NCBI GenBank assembly: GCA_019695455.1 | Contig: JAEUAC010000053.1 | Coordinates: forward strand, 1 to 15,366 | DNA length: 15,366 nt | Direction: 5' to 3' | Source of the DNA: Methylorubrum extorquens | GTDB lineage: Bacteria; Pseudomonadota; Alphaproteobacteria; Rhizobiales; Beijerinckiaceae | Shown here: positions 5,610 through 12,822 of the stretch, in pieces | How positions within the stretch are numbered: position 1 is the first letter of the stretch | Layout: each line of letters begins with the position of its first letter | Translations under genes and position numbers: made by a program | The notes under the pieces: model-generated | What the model was told of the DNA's origin: nothing | The model's database searches: none | Seen by the model: only the letters and a program-made list of their open reading frames with translations

Positions 5610-7461
5610 GCCGCGCCGCCCGGGAGGTCCGGGCGAGGCCGTGCTCCGTCTTGTTCCACCGGGCGGGGGCCGCCAGCAGCTCGAACAGGCCGCGCCAGGC
5701 CGCGATCGAGACGAGCCCGTAATAGAGCGGCACGAGCGGCACGAAGGGCAGCAGGCTCCACCAGCGCCGCCGCCGCAGCGCCTCGAGCGGCGGCAGCGTG
5801 AGCGCCACGACGCCCGCGCAGAGCAGCGTGATCGACAGCGAGGCCGCCAGGATCTCGAGCGGCGTCGCGGCCGTCACGAGACGACCCGACGCGAGCGCCT
5901 CCGCGGCCGCCGCCGTGAAGAACGGGAAGCCGAAGGCGGAGAGCACGGTGCCGAGCGTGACGGAGGTCGCCCCGCCGAGACGGACCGGGCCGAGGTTGCG
6001 CAGGTTGCCGACCGGGCGGCGGGAATGCGTGATCGCGACCTGCAGGAAGCCCTTCATCCAGCGCGTGCGCTGGTGCATCCAGGGCCGCAGCGACCGGGGC
6101 GCCTCCTCGAGGGTCGCCGAGGGCAGATCGCCGACCCGGTAGCCCGCCGCCGCGAGCCGGATGCCGAGATCGGCGTCCTCCGTGACGTTCCAGGCGTCCC
6201 AGCCGCCCAGGCCGCGCAGGACGGCGGTGCGGAAGTGGTTGGACGTCCCGCCGAGCGGCACCGGCAGGTCGAAGCGGGCCAGGGCCGGGTTGATGACGTC
6301 GAACAGCGCCGCGTACTCGATCGCGAAGAGGCGGGTGAAGAGCGTGTCGTCGGCATTGTCGATGACGAGCCGCGCCTGCAGGCAGACCACGTCGCCCGGC
6401 GCCCGGTCGAAGAGCGACACGGCGAGGCGCAGCTGGTCGGGATCGGGGACGTCCTCCGCGTCGTACACCGCGACGAACTCGCCCGCCGCGAGGTCGAGCC
6501 CGACATTCAGGGCGCGCGGCTTGGTCCGCGGCACGCCGGGCGGGACGACGACGACCTCGACGAAGCCCGGCCGGCGCAACGCCGCGAGCGCGGCACGGGT
6601 CTCGCCGTCGCCGGCCTCGACCAGGATCTTCACGTCGAGCTTGGCGGCCGGGTAGTCCAGCGCCGCGAGCGCCCGCAGGAGCTTCGGCAGCACGCGCGCC
6701 TCGCGATAGAGCGGCACGAGGACCGTGTAGACGGGCAGGTCCGCCTCGCGCAGCCGCGCCGCCGCCCCGTCCGGCCCCGTCGCGGCCGGCTCGAGCACGG
6801 TCGCGATGCGCAGGGCGGCGCTCGCCAGGAAGGCGGTCGTGATCAGGGCGGCGAAGGTGAGCGCCGTCTCGTCCGGCCACCACAGGGTCGCCAGCACGGC
6901 GCCGCCGCCGCCCACGAAGGCGGCCAGCACCTGGCCGGGCGTCGCGCCGGACCGGAAGCTGAGATCGGGCCCGAGACGCGCCAGCCCGTCGGCCGCCCGG
7001 TCGGCGATGGCGACGGCCCGGACCGCCATGACGGCGTCCCGCACGGCGCCGGGCGGCGCGATCGCCGCGATGGCCGGCCCGAGCCGCATCGCGCCCGAGA
7101 GCAGCCGCCCGATCGAGGCGCCCCGGGGCGCCCAGGCGAAGCGCGCCGGCAGCGGACCGCCGCCCGTCAGCGGCACGAGCCCGGTCAGGACGGATTCCGG
7201 GAAGCGCGCCATCGCGTGCACGTCGTCCAGCGTGTCGCGGAACGGCAGTCCCGCCTCGGCCGCGAGCGCCCGGTAGTAGCGCACCTCGTCGAGGAGGCCG
7301 GCCCGCACGATCGCGAGGTCGCCCGTCACGCCCCACCGGATCGCGAGCCGGGCGGCCGTCTCGACATCCGCGTCCGGGACGCCGTGGCGGCGCAGGAACG
7401 CGAGCTCGACGGGATCGCTCCCGGCCGAGTGCACGCTCGCCGGGCCGGGCACCGCATCCAT
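5554..7461 (-). CDS. Family 2 membrane glycosyltransferase with N-terminal GspE_N-like region
   Basis: This 635-residue inner-membrane enzyme transfers sugar from a nucleotide donor, probably for an exopolysaccharide or glucan; the product cannot be read from the sequence. Residues about 30-115 resemble the N-terminal domain of type II secretion ATPases (GDLAIVRAGLLDEVRYYRA). Two membrane helices follow at about 175-195 and 202-223. The GT2 catalytic domain starts at about 243 (YTVLVPLYREARVLPKLLRAL) and shows the DxD-like DAED at 334-337, GGTSNHFR at 404-411, the catalytic TED at 428-430 and QRTRW at 464-468, all as in processive GT2 synthases. Three C-terminal helices lie at about 498-520, 536-557 and 569-592, and the protein ends shortly after a WNKTEHG motif common in this group. 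The ATG at 7461 has only a weak ribosome site; the frame is open further upstream but is unlike the family. The 3' end overlaps sco. Confidence 0.88.
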   Translation of the reverse strand: MDAVPGPASVHSAGSDPVELAFLRRHGVPDADVETAARLAIRWGVTGDLAIVRAGLLDEVRYYRALAAEAGLPFRDTLDDVHAMARFPESVLTGLVPLTGGGPLPARFAWAPRGASIGRLLSGAMRLGPAIAAIAPPGAVRDAVMAVRAVAIADRAADGLARLGPDLSFRSGATPGQVLAAFVGGGGAVLATLWWPDETALTFAALITTAFLASAALRIATVLEPAATGPDGAAARLREADLPVYTVLVPLYREARVLPKLLRALAALDYPAAKLDVKILVEAGDGETRAALAALRRPGFVEVVVVPPGVPRTKPRALNVGLDLAAGEFVAVYDAEDVPDPDQLRLAVSLFDRAPGDVVCLQARLVIDNADDTLFTRLFAIEYAALFDVINPALARFDLPVPLGGTSNHFRTAVLRGLGGWDAWNVTEDADLGIRLAAAGYRVGDLPSATLEEAPRSLRPWMHQRTRWMKGFLQVAITHSRRPVGNLRNLGPVRLGGATSVTLGTVLSAFGFPFFTAAAAEALASGRLVTAATPLEILAASLSITLLCAGVVALTLPPLEALRRRRWWSLLPFVPLVPLYYGLVSIAAWRGLFELLAAPARWNKTEHGLARTSRAARLTGGAGGPGPPPPEDAPR

Positions 7462-7875
7462 GGCTCTGCACACCTCGCGACGCCCGACACACCGGACGGA
7501 CGACGATTCGCAGCCTATCCACGAAACCTGTCCACGATCTTTCGCGCGCCGCGCATGACGATCTCGGCCGTCGGCCAGACCACCGCCGGCATCTCGGAAC
7601 GGATGGTCACGACGGAGCGTACGATCTACGGGGCGTCTCGACGCCGGATCGGTCTCACCATATTCTAATCGGCCGGATGACCGGCCGGCGGCGAATCTCT
7701 CTTCATCGGCGGGCCATAAGAATACGGCCGAGGCCGCGGCAGGAACGCTCCGCGGGGATGGACCTGCGCCATCGCGGCGCAGCCCTCGCGGTCCGGGCTC
7801 CCCATGCCCACCCTTGAAAGCGGGGCCGGTCGATCGCATGTCAATGTTGTTGACATTCACATAGGAGCTCGGTCG
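7462..7875. other. Non-coding divergent region with several small repeats
   Basis: This 414-nt gap separates the glycosyltransferase from the DUF2852 gene. I see no gene in it: a 63-codon minus-strand frame (7665-7856) lacks a ribosome site and has unremarkable composition. It holds an 11-bp direct repeat (7514-7524 and 7527-7537), a hairpin GGCGTC-TC-GACGCC (7632-7645), a possible plus-strand promoter TCGACG (7638-7643)-17 nt-TATTCT (7661-7666), a hairpin CGGCCGG-ATGA-CCGGCCG around 7670-7687, and an AT-rich inverted repeat at 7838-7856. The weak promoter, 210 nt before the next gene, could give a long leader or a small RNA; this is speculative. Confidence 0.4.
7838..7856. promoter_or_regulatory. 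19-bp inverted repeat, candidate operator of the DUF2852 gene
   Basis: ATGTCAA (7838-7844) and TTGACAT (7850-7856) are perfect 7-bp inverted arms around TGTTG. The element is AT-rich in a very GC-rich setting and ends 19 nt before the DUF2852 start codon. Each arm contains a TTGACA hexamer, on opposite strands, so it may also overlap -35 elements. The cognate regulator is unknown. Confidence 0.5.
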
Positions 7876-8325
7876 ATGTCCTCTGCTTCGTCCTCCACCT
7901 GGAACACCGACGCGCCGCAGCGGCGCAGCCGCGGCTCGGGCCGCAAGCCGCTCGAGATCGTCGGCGTCGTCTTCCTCTTCTTCTGGTTCTGGCCCGCGGC
8001 CTTCGCGTATGTCGCCTGGAAGCTTCTCGGCTACCCGGTCCCGGCCGAGCTGAGGCGCTTCGTCGAGGACGGGGCGGCGCAGCTCAAGGCGGCGCGCTGG
8101 AACCCGACGGGCTTCGGCGGCGGCGGCTTCGCCGGCACGGGCAACCTCGCCTTCGACGAGTATCGCCGCGGCGAGGTCGACCGGCTCGAGCGCGAGCGCC
8201 GTCGCCTCGACGACGAGGCGCGCGAGTTCCGCACCTTCGTCGAGGACCTGAAGCGCGCCAAGGATCGCGAGGAGTTCGACGCCTACATGGCCAAGCGCCG
8301 CCAGGACGGCCCGCAGACCGCCTGA
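7876..8325 (+). CDS. DUF2852 small membrane protein
   Basis: The 149-residue product matches the DUF2852 family, which is common in Rhizobiales and has no known function. It has a basic, serine-rich N-terminus (1-25), one hydrophobic segment at about 26-50 (IVGVVFLFFWFWPAAFAYVAW), a glycine-rich linker at 78-90 (FGGGGFAGTGN) and a charged helical region at about 95-135 (DRLERERRRLDDEAREFRTFVEDLKRA) that may form a coiled coil. FDEYRR and EFDAYMAKRR are family-typical. The ATG at 7876 is supported by AGGAG at 7863-7867; the frame is open upstream to 7804 but that part is not family-like and crosses the inverted repeat. Hairpins follow its stop codon. No functional partner is evident. Confidence 0.85.
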   Translation: MSSASSSTWNTDAPQRRSRGSGRKPLEIVGVVFLFFWFWPAAFAYVAWKLLGYPVPAELRRFVEDGAAQLKAARWNPTGFGGGGFAGTGNLAFDEYRRGEVDRLERERRRLDDEAREFRTFVEDLKRAKDREEFDAYMAKRRQDGPQTA

Positions 8326-8333
8326 CGCCGACC

Positions 8334-8357
8334 GGGGCGGGCCAGGAGGCCCGCCCC
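8334..8357 (+). terminator. Strong hairpin after the DUF2852 gene
   Basis: GGGGCGGGCC (8334-8343) and GGCCCGCCCC (8348-8357) form a perfect 10-bp stem with loop AGGA, starting 8 nt after the DUF2852 stop. A C-rich tract rather than a T-run follows, so termination strength is uncertain. Confidence 0.55.
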
Positions 8358-8374
8358 CCCTCGGTCCGGTTCGC

Positions 8375-8397
8375 GCCGGCCGCCCGGCGCGGCCGGC
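8375..8397. terminator. Hairpin between DUF2852 and ghrA-type gene
   Basis: GCCGGCCGC (8375-8383) and GCGGCCGGC (8389-8397) form a 9-bp stem with a 5-nt loop. It lies 34 nt beyond the 3' end of the minus-strand dehydrogenase gene and could terminate it. There is no T-run. Confidence 0.45.
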
Positions 8398-8430
8398 ATC
8401 CCGCCGGGGACGGCGACCGCAGGCCGTCCC

Positions 8431-9357
8431 TCAGTACCCCTTCGTGCGGTCCACCACGCCGGTCATCGGTTCTCCGGCCCGGTGGCGGCGGATGTTGTCG
8501 AGGAGGACGCGGCCGGCGCTGTCGGGCTGCGTCATGCTGGCGACGTGCGGCGTGAGCACGATGGCGGGATGGCGCCAGAACGGGTGCGCGGGCGGCAGCG
8601 GCTCGACCGAGGCGACGTCCAGCATGGCCGCCGAAAGCTGGCCGTCGTCCAGCGCGGCGAGGAGGTCGGGCTCGACCAGATGGCCGCCGCGGCCCACGTT
8701 GACGATGCGGGCCCCCTTCGGCAGGTGGGCGAAGAGCCCCGCCGACAGGATGCCCCGCGTCTCGTCCGTGAGCGGCAGGAGGCAGACGAGGATGTCGGTC
8801 CCGGCCAGGAACGCGTCGAGTTCGCCGGCGCCCGTGAAGACCGCGACGCCCGGGATCGTGCGGGGCGAGCGGTTCCAGCCCCGCAGCGGGAAGCCGAACG
8901 GCGCGAGCCGCGCCAGCGCCGCCTGACCCAGCGTGCCGAGCCCCATGATGCCGACCCGCCGCCGGCCGGCCGGCGTGACGGGCCGCGTCTCCCAGCGGGC
9001 CTCGCGCTGGAGCGCCGCGTAGCCGACGAGGTCGCGATGCAGGAGCAGCGTCGCGAGCGTCACGTATTCGACCATCGAGTCGATGATGCCGGGCTCGACC
9101 ATGCGGGCGAGCGCGACGCCCGGCGGCAGCGCGGCCGCGTCGAACTGGTCCACCCCGGCGCTGGACGAGAACAGGACCCGCAGGTTGGGAAAGCGGCGCC
9201 CGAGATCGTCGATCGGCTTCCAGGTCACGGCATAGGCGACGCGGGCCGGATCGCCGGTCTCCGGCAGGACGTGGAACGGCAGGTCCGGCATCTCGTCGGC
9301 GAAGAGCCGCCGCCAGATCTCGCCCCGCTCCGCCAGTCCCTGATACACGATCGCCAT
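8431..9357 (-). CDS. ghrA: GhrA-type glyoxylate/hydroxypyruvate reductase (D-2-hydroxyacid dehydrogenase)
   Basis: This 308-residue enzyme belongs to the D-isomer-specific 2-hydroxyacid dehydrogenases and is closest in style to GhrA, which reduces glyoxylate and hydroxypyruvate with NADPH. The nucleotide-binding motif GLGTLG covers 139-144, and WNRS at 161-164 is the kind of Arg-containing loop that favours NADPH. The catalytic triad is present: Arg223 in NVGRGG, Glu252 in ASVEPLP and His271 in TPHVAS. The substrate-binding SSSAGVDQF occupies 64-72. Length agrees with the family (about 310). An AGGAGG just upstream fixes the ATG at 9357. It is divergent from the GMC oxidoreductase across 123 nt, where a shared regulatory region is likely although I see no convincing promoter. 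The exact substrate is inferred from family only. Confidence 0.85.
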   Translation of the reverse strand: MAIVYQGLAERGEIWRRLFADEMPDLPFHVLPETGDPARVAYAVTWKPIDDLGRRFPNLRVLFSSSAGVDQFDAAALPPGVALARMVEPGIIDSMVEYVTLATLLLHRDLVGYAALQREARWETRPVTPAGRRRVGIMGLGTLGQAALARLAPFGFPLRGWNRSPRTIPGVAVFTGAGELDAFLAGTDILVCLLPLTDETRGILSAGLFAHLPKGARIVNVGRGGHLVEPDLLAALDDGQLSAAMLDVASVEPLPPAHPFWRHPAIVLTPHVASMTQPDSAGRVLLDNIRRHRAGEPMTGVVDRTKGY

Positions 9358-9480
9358 GAGGCCTCCTGCTCGTCCGGGGAGCATGTCCCGTGCCGCGGGC
9401 CGCGGGTCCAGGCCCAATCCTTCGTCCGGCTTCCGCCCCGCGGGCGCCGCGTCTAAGGCTCGGGCGGGAGGAGCCGACGC

Positions 9481-11103
9481 ATGGCGGAGGCAGGGCGGGA
9501 CGAGGCGGCCTTCGAGGCCGATTACGTCGTCGTGGGCGCGGGGTCGGCCGGCTGCGTGCTGGCGAACCGGCTGAGCGCGGACGGGCGCACGCGCGTCGTG
9601 CTGCTGGAGGCGGGCGGTCCCGACCGGAACCCGTGGATCCACGTGCCGATCGGCTACGGCAAGCTGTTCAAGCATCCCGGCGTGAACTGGATGTACGCCA
9701 CCGAGCCCGAGCCGGAGCTCGGCGGCCGGTCGGTCTACCAGCCGCGCGGCAAGGTGCTGGGCGGCTCGTCCTCCATCAACGGGCTCGTCTACGTCCGCGG
9801 CCAGCGCGAGGATTTCGACGGCTGGCGGCAGGCCGGCAATGCCGGCTGGGGCTACGACGACGTGCTGCCCTATTTCCGCAAGGCCGAGGACCAGGCGCGC
9901 GGGGCCGACGCGTTCCACGGGACCGGCGGCCCGCTGGCCGTCTCGGACGCGACCGGGCCGGACCCGCTCTGCGACGCGTTCGTGGCGGCCGCCGCCGAGG
10001 ACGGCATCCCGCCCAACGCCGACTTCAACGGCGCGACCCAGGAAGGCGCCGGCTACTTCCAGACCACGTCGCGCCGCGGCCTGCGCTGGAGCACGGCCAG
10101 AGCCTACCTGAGACCCGCCCGCGCGCGCCCGAACCTGCGCGTCATCACGGGCGCGCTCGCGACGCGGATCGTGCTGGACGGGCGGCGCGCCGTCGGGGTC
10201 GCGTTCCGCGAGGGCGGGCGCGAGACCTGGGTGCGGGCCGGCCGGGAGGTCGTGCTGGCCGGCGGCGCCTTCAACTCGCCGCAGCTCCTGCAGCTCTCCG
10301 GGATCGGCCCGTCCGCGCTCCTCCGGGAGCACGGCCTCGCCGTCGCCCACGACCTGCCGGGCGTCGGCGAGGCCCTGCAGGACCACCTGCAGGCCCGCAT
10401 CGTGATGCGGACGCGGCGTCCGATCACGGTCAACGACACCCTCGGAACGCTCGCGGGCCGCGTCGGCGCGGGCCTCCGCTGGGCGCTCCGCCGGACCGGG
10501 CCGCTCACGGTGAGCGCCGGCTATGCGGGCGCCTTCTTCCGGACCGATCCGCGGCTCGCGAGCCCGGACATCCAGGTCCATTTCATCACGTTCTCGACCG
10601 ACCGGATGGGCGAGGCCCTGCACCCGTTCTCGGCCTTCACGGCCTCCATCTGCCCGCTCCGGCCCGAGAGCCGCGGCAGCGTGCGGATCCGCAGCGCCGA
10701 TCCGGCCGCGCCGCCCGCCATCCGCGTGAACTATCTCGCGACGGAGACGGACCGGCACGTTGCCGTGACCGGTCTGACGCGCCTGCGCTCCATCCTGGCC
10801 CGCCCCGCCATGGCGGCGGAGACGAGCGCCGAATACCTGCCGGGGCCCGGCGTCGCGAGCGACGACGAGGTCCTGGCCTACATCCGGGAGACCGCCTCGA
10901 CCATCTACCACCCGAGCTGCACGTGCCGCATGGGCCCCGACCCGGGCGCGGTCGTCGACGCGCGGCTGCGGGTGCGGGGCATCGCGGGCCTGCGGGTCGC
11001 GGACGGCAGCGTCATGCCGGCGGTCGTCTCGGGCAACACGAACGCCGCGATCGTCATGATCGGCGAGAAGGCGGCCGACATGATCCTGGAGGATGCCCCA
11101 TGA
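9481..11103 (+). CDS. GMC-family FAD oxidoreductase (choline dehydrogenase-like)
   Basis: The 540-residue product is a flavin-dependent alcohol dehydrogenase of the glucose-methanol-choline family. The FAD-binding motif GAGSAG is at 19-24, followed by LLEAGG. The GMC signature region GKVLGGSSSINGLVYVRG lies near 92-109, and the second signature GAFNSPQLLQLSGIGP near 262-277. The active-site pair is visible: His477 in YHPSCTCRMG and Asn519 in SGNTNAAI, the His/Asn combination of choline-dehydrogenase-like enzymes. There is no signal peptide, so it is probably cytosolic or membrane-associated. The substrate is unknown: choline, polyols, polyethylene glycols and aryl alcohols are all oxidised by relatives. 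A GGAGGAG upstream supports the start at 9481. Its stop overlaps the SDR start codon (ATGA), indicating translational coupling. Confidence 0.93.
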   Translation: MAEAGRDEAAFEADYVVVGAGSAGCVLANRLSADGRTRVVLLEAGGPDRNPWIHVPIGYGKLFKHPGVNWMYATEPEPELGGRSVYQPRGKVLGGSSSINGLVYVRGQREDFDGWRQAGNAGWGYDDVLPYFRKAEDQARGADAFHGTGGPLAVSDATGPDPLCDAFVAAAAEDGIPPNADFNGATQEGAGYFQTTSRRGLRWSTARAYLRPARARPNLRVITGALATRIVLDGRRAVGVAFREGGRETWVRAGREVVLAGGAFNSPQLLQLSGIGPSALLREHGLAVAHDLPGVGEALQDHLQARIVMRTRRPITVNDTLGTLAGRVGAGLRWALRRTGPLTVSAGYAGAFFRTDPRLASPDIQVHFITFSTDRMGEALHPFSAFTASICPLRPESRGSVRIRSADPAAPPAIRVNYLATETDRHVAVTGLTRLRSILARPAMAAETSAEYLPGPGVASDDEVLAYIRETASTIYHPSCTCRMGPDPGAVVDARLRVRGIAGLRVADGSVMPAVVSGNTNAAIVMIGEKAADMILEDAP

Positions 11104-11855
11104 CGCTCTTCGACCTCTCCGGCCGCACGGCCCTCGTGACGGGCGGCAACGGCGGCATCGGGCTCGGCATGGCGCAGGGGCTCGCCGCCGCCGGCGCCCG
11201 CGTCGCGATCGCGGCCCGCGACGCCGCCAAGGCGGAGGCGGCGCTCGCGACGCTCGGCCCGGAGGCGATCTTCGTGCCCGCCGACCTCTCCTCCCGGGCC
11301 GCCTGCGTCGCGACCGTCGACGCGGCGGCGCGGCGCCTCGGGCGGCTCGACATCCTCGTCAACAACGCCGGCACGGCGAACCGCAAGCGCCCGGAGGCGC
11401 TCTCGGAGGAGGAGTGGCACGCCCTCCTCGACCTGAACCTCTCGGCGACCTTCTTCTGCTGCCAGGCCGCGCATCCGCACATGCAGGCGGCAGGCGGTGG
11501 CAAGATCGTCAACATCGGCTCGATGATGTCGCTGTTCGGCGCCCCGTTCGCGGCCGCCTACGGGGCGAGCAAGGGCGGCGTCGTGCAGCTCACGCGCTCG
11601 CTCGCGAGCGCCTGGGCGGTCGACGCGATCCAGGTGAACGCGATCCTGCCCGGCTGGATCGACACGGACCTGACGGTCGGCGCGCGCGCCCAGGTGGAGG
11701 GCCTGGACGCGGCCGTGCTCCGCCGGACGCCGGCCGGACGCTGGGGCCGCCCGGAGGATCTCGCCGGACTCGCCGTGTTCCTCGCCGCCCGCGCGTCCGA
11801 CTTCGTCACCGGCACGGCCATTCCGGTCGACGGCGGCTACTCCGCCCAGGCCTGA
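11100..11855 (+). CDS. SDR-family short-chain dehydrogenase/reductase
   Basis: This is a 251-residue classical short-chain dehydrogenase using NAD(P)H. The cofactor motif TGGNGGIG is at 14-21, NNAG at 88-91, and the catalytic residues are Asn113, Ser141, Tyr154 and Lys158 (YGASK). The C-terminal FVTGTAIPVDGGYSAQ is typical. The absence of an early basic residue together with AARD at 38-41 leaves NAD versus NADP preference open. The gene starts inside the stop codon of the GMC gene (4-nt overlap), so the two are co-translated and probably act on the same compound: GMC oxidising an alcohol, SDR interconverting an alcohol and ketone. FabG and gluconate 5-dehydrogenase relatives have the same architecture, so the substrate is not assignable. 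Confidence 0.92.
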   Translation: MTLFDLSGRTALVTGGNGGIGLGMAQGLAAAGARVAIAARDAAKAEAALATLGPEAIFVPADLSSRAACVATVDAAARRLGRLDILVNNAGTANRKRPEALSEEEWHALLDLNLSATFFCCQAAHPHMQAAGGGKIVNIGSMMSLFGAPFAAAYGASKGGVVQLTRSLASAWAVDAIQVNAILPGWIDTDLTVGARAQVEGLDAAVLRRTPAGRWGRPEDLAGLAVFLAARASDFVTGTAIPVDGGYSAQA

Positions 11856-11935
11856 CGGCGCGCCGCCCCCTCCCCGGTTGCCTTCCGGCACGCGGCCCTG
11901 AAGTGTTCGGGCGAGCGATTCGGGAAGGCGATGGC

Positions 11936-12733
11936 ATGGGGGCTTTGACCAGGATCGTGGTGCCGCTTGCCCAGCGGCTGCTCGCGACGCAGGGCCTCGA
12001 GATCCGCCGCCTCGCCAAGGAGCAGATGGCGGCCGACGCGGTGCTCGACGTGCTCTCGCTCTGCGTGGCGGACATGATGGCGCGCCTGCCCGAGGGCCAC
12101 GAAGTCTTCTGCGTCGAGGTCGGCGCCAACGACGGCGACATGGCCGACCCGATCCGGCCCTTCATCGAGGCGCACGGCTGGCGCGGAGTGCTCGTCGAGC
12201 CGCAGCCCCGAGTGTTCGAGCGCCTCGTGCGGAACTACGCGCACCAGCCCCAGCTCCGCTTCGAGAACGCCGCCCTCGCCCCGCAGGACGGCAGCGCGAC
12301 GCTTTACTGCTTCGCCGATGCGCCGGACCTGCCGGCGGACGCCAGCATGCTTGCCTCCTTCCGCCGCGACGTGCTCGAGACGAACTCGCGCGCCTATGCC
12401 GGCCCGATCGAGGCGATCACGGTGCCGACCCTGACCTTCGACACCCTGATGCGGAAGCACGGCGCGACGCACATGGACGTCCTTCAGGTCGATACGGAGG
12501 GCTTCGACTGGCAGGTCATCAAGATGGTCGACTTCGACCGCTTCCGTCCGGCCATCATCCACTTCGAGAACAACTTCCTGTCAGCGGCCGAGATGGCCGA
12601 TTGCGTCGCCCTGCTCGCCCGCAACGGGTACCGGATGCTCAACGCCGGCGTCGACACGATCGCCTACCGGCAGGGCGTCGACGAGCGGTTCGTGTCCCGC
12701 GCCCGCGGAAGCCGGCTCAACACGATGCTCTGA
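11936..12733 (+). CDS. FkbM-family methyltransferase
   Basis: The 265-residue product is an S-adenosylmethionine-dependent methyltransferase with the FkbM fold, a group that often O-methylates sugars or polyketides. The SAM-binding motif CVEVGANDGD lies at 59-68, with the acidic residue ending strand two at Glu89 (GVLVEPQPRVFERL). The family-typical VLQVDTEGFDWQVI segment is present in the C-terminal half, followed by IIHFENNFLS. An N-terminal extension of about 55 residues (ALTRIVVPLAQRLLATQGLEIRR) precedes the domain; it is partly amphipathic and has no clear membrane helix. AAGG about 8 nt upstream supports the ATG at 11936. It lies 80 nt after the SDR gene and 89 nt before the ABC ATPase; no glycan genes are next to it, so its acceptor is unknown. 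Confidence 0.87.
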   Translation: MGALTRIVVPLAQRLLATQGLEIRRLAKEQMAADAVLDVLSLCVADMMARLPEGHEVFCVEVGANDGDMADPIRPFIEAHGWRGVLVEPQPRVFERLVRNYAHQPQLRFENAALAPQDGSATLYCFADAPDLPADASMLASFRRDVLETNSRAYAGPIEAITVPTLTFDTLMRKHGATHMDVLQVDTEGFDWQVIKMVDFDRFRPAIIHFENNFLSAAEMADCVALLARNGYRMLNAGVDTIAYRQGVDERFVSRARGSRLNTML

Positions 12734-12822
12734 GACGGGGTGGCGGCGCCTCGACAGTCCGGCATGGCATATCGCTTGCCTCGCCATGGGCTGGCGGCGC
12801 AGGATGCGCGCCGAGGAGCAGT

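Noticed and set aside
5641..7668. 675-codon plus-strand frame opposite the glycosyltransferase
   Set aside because: It has Arg/Glu/Gly-rich composition with no motifs, while the opposite strand has all GT2 catalytic motifs and membrane helices.
7665..7856. 63-codon minus-strand frame between the glycosyltransferase and DUF2852 genes
   Set aside because: It has no ribosome site, its start lies inside an inverted repeat, and its composition is not protein-like.
9358..10911. Upstream extension of the GhrA-type frame across the GMC gene on the minus strand
   Set aside because: The family-typical start is the ATG at 9357 with a strong AGGAGG. The extension is antisense to the clear GMC oxidoreductase.
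11856..11935. Promoter TTGCCT-17 nt-AAGTGT before the FkbM gene
   Set aside because: The -10 matches the consensus at only two positions; spacing alone is not enough to support it.
12734..12822. Promoter for the ABC operon in the gap after the FkbM gene
   Set aside because: Candidate boxes such as TTGCCT-18 nt-CAGGAT are weak. A promoter is likely somewhere but cannot be placed from sequence.
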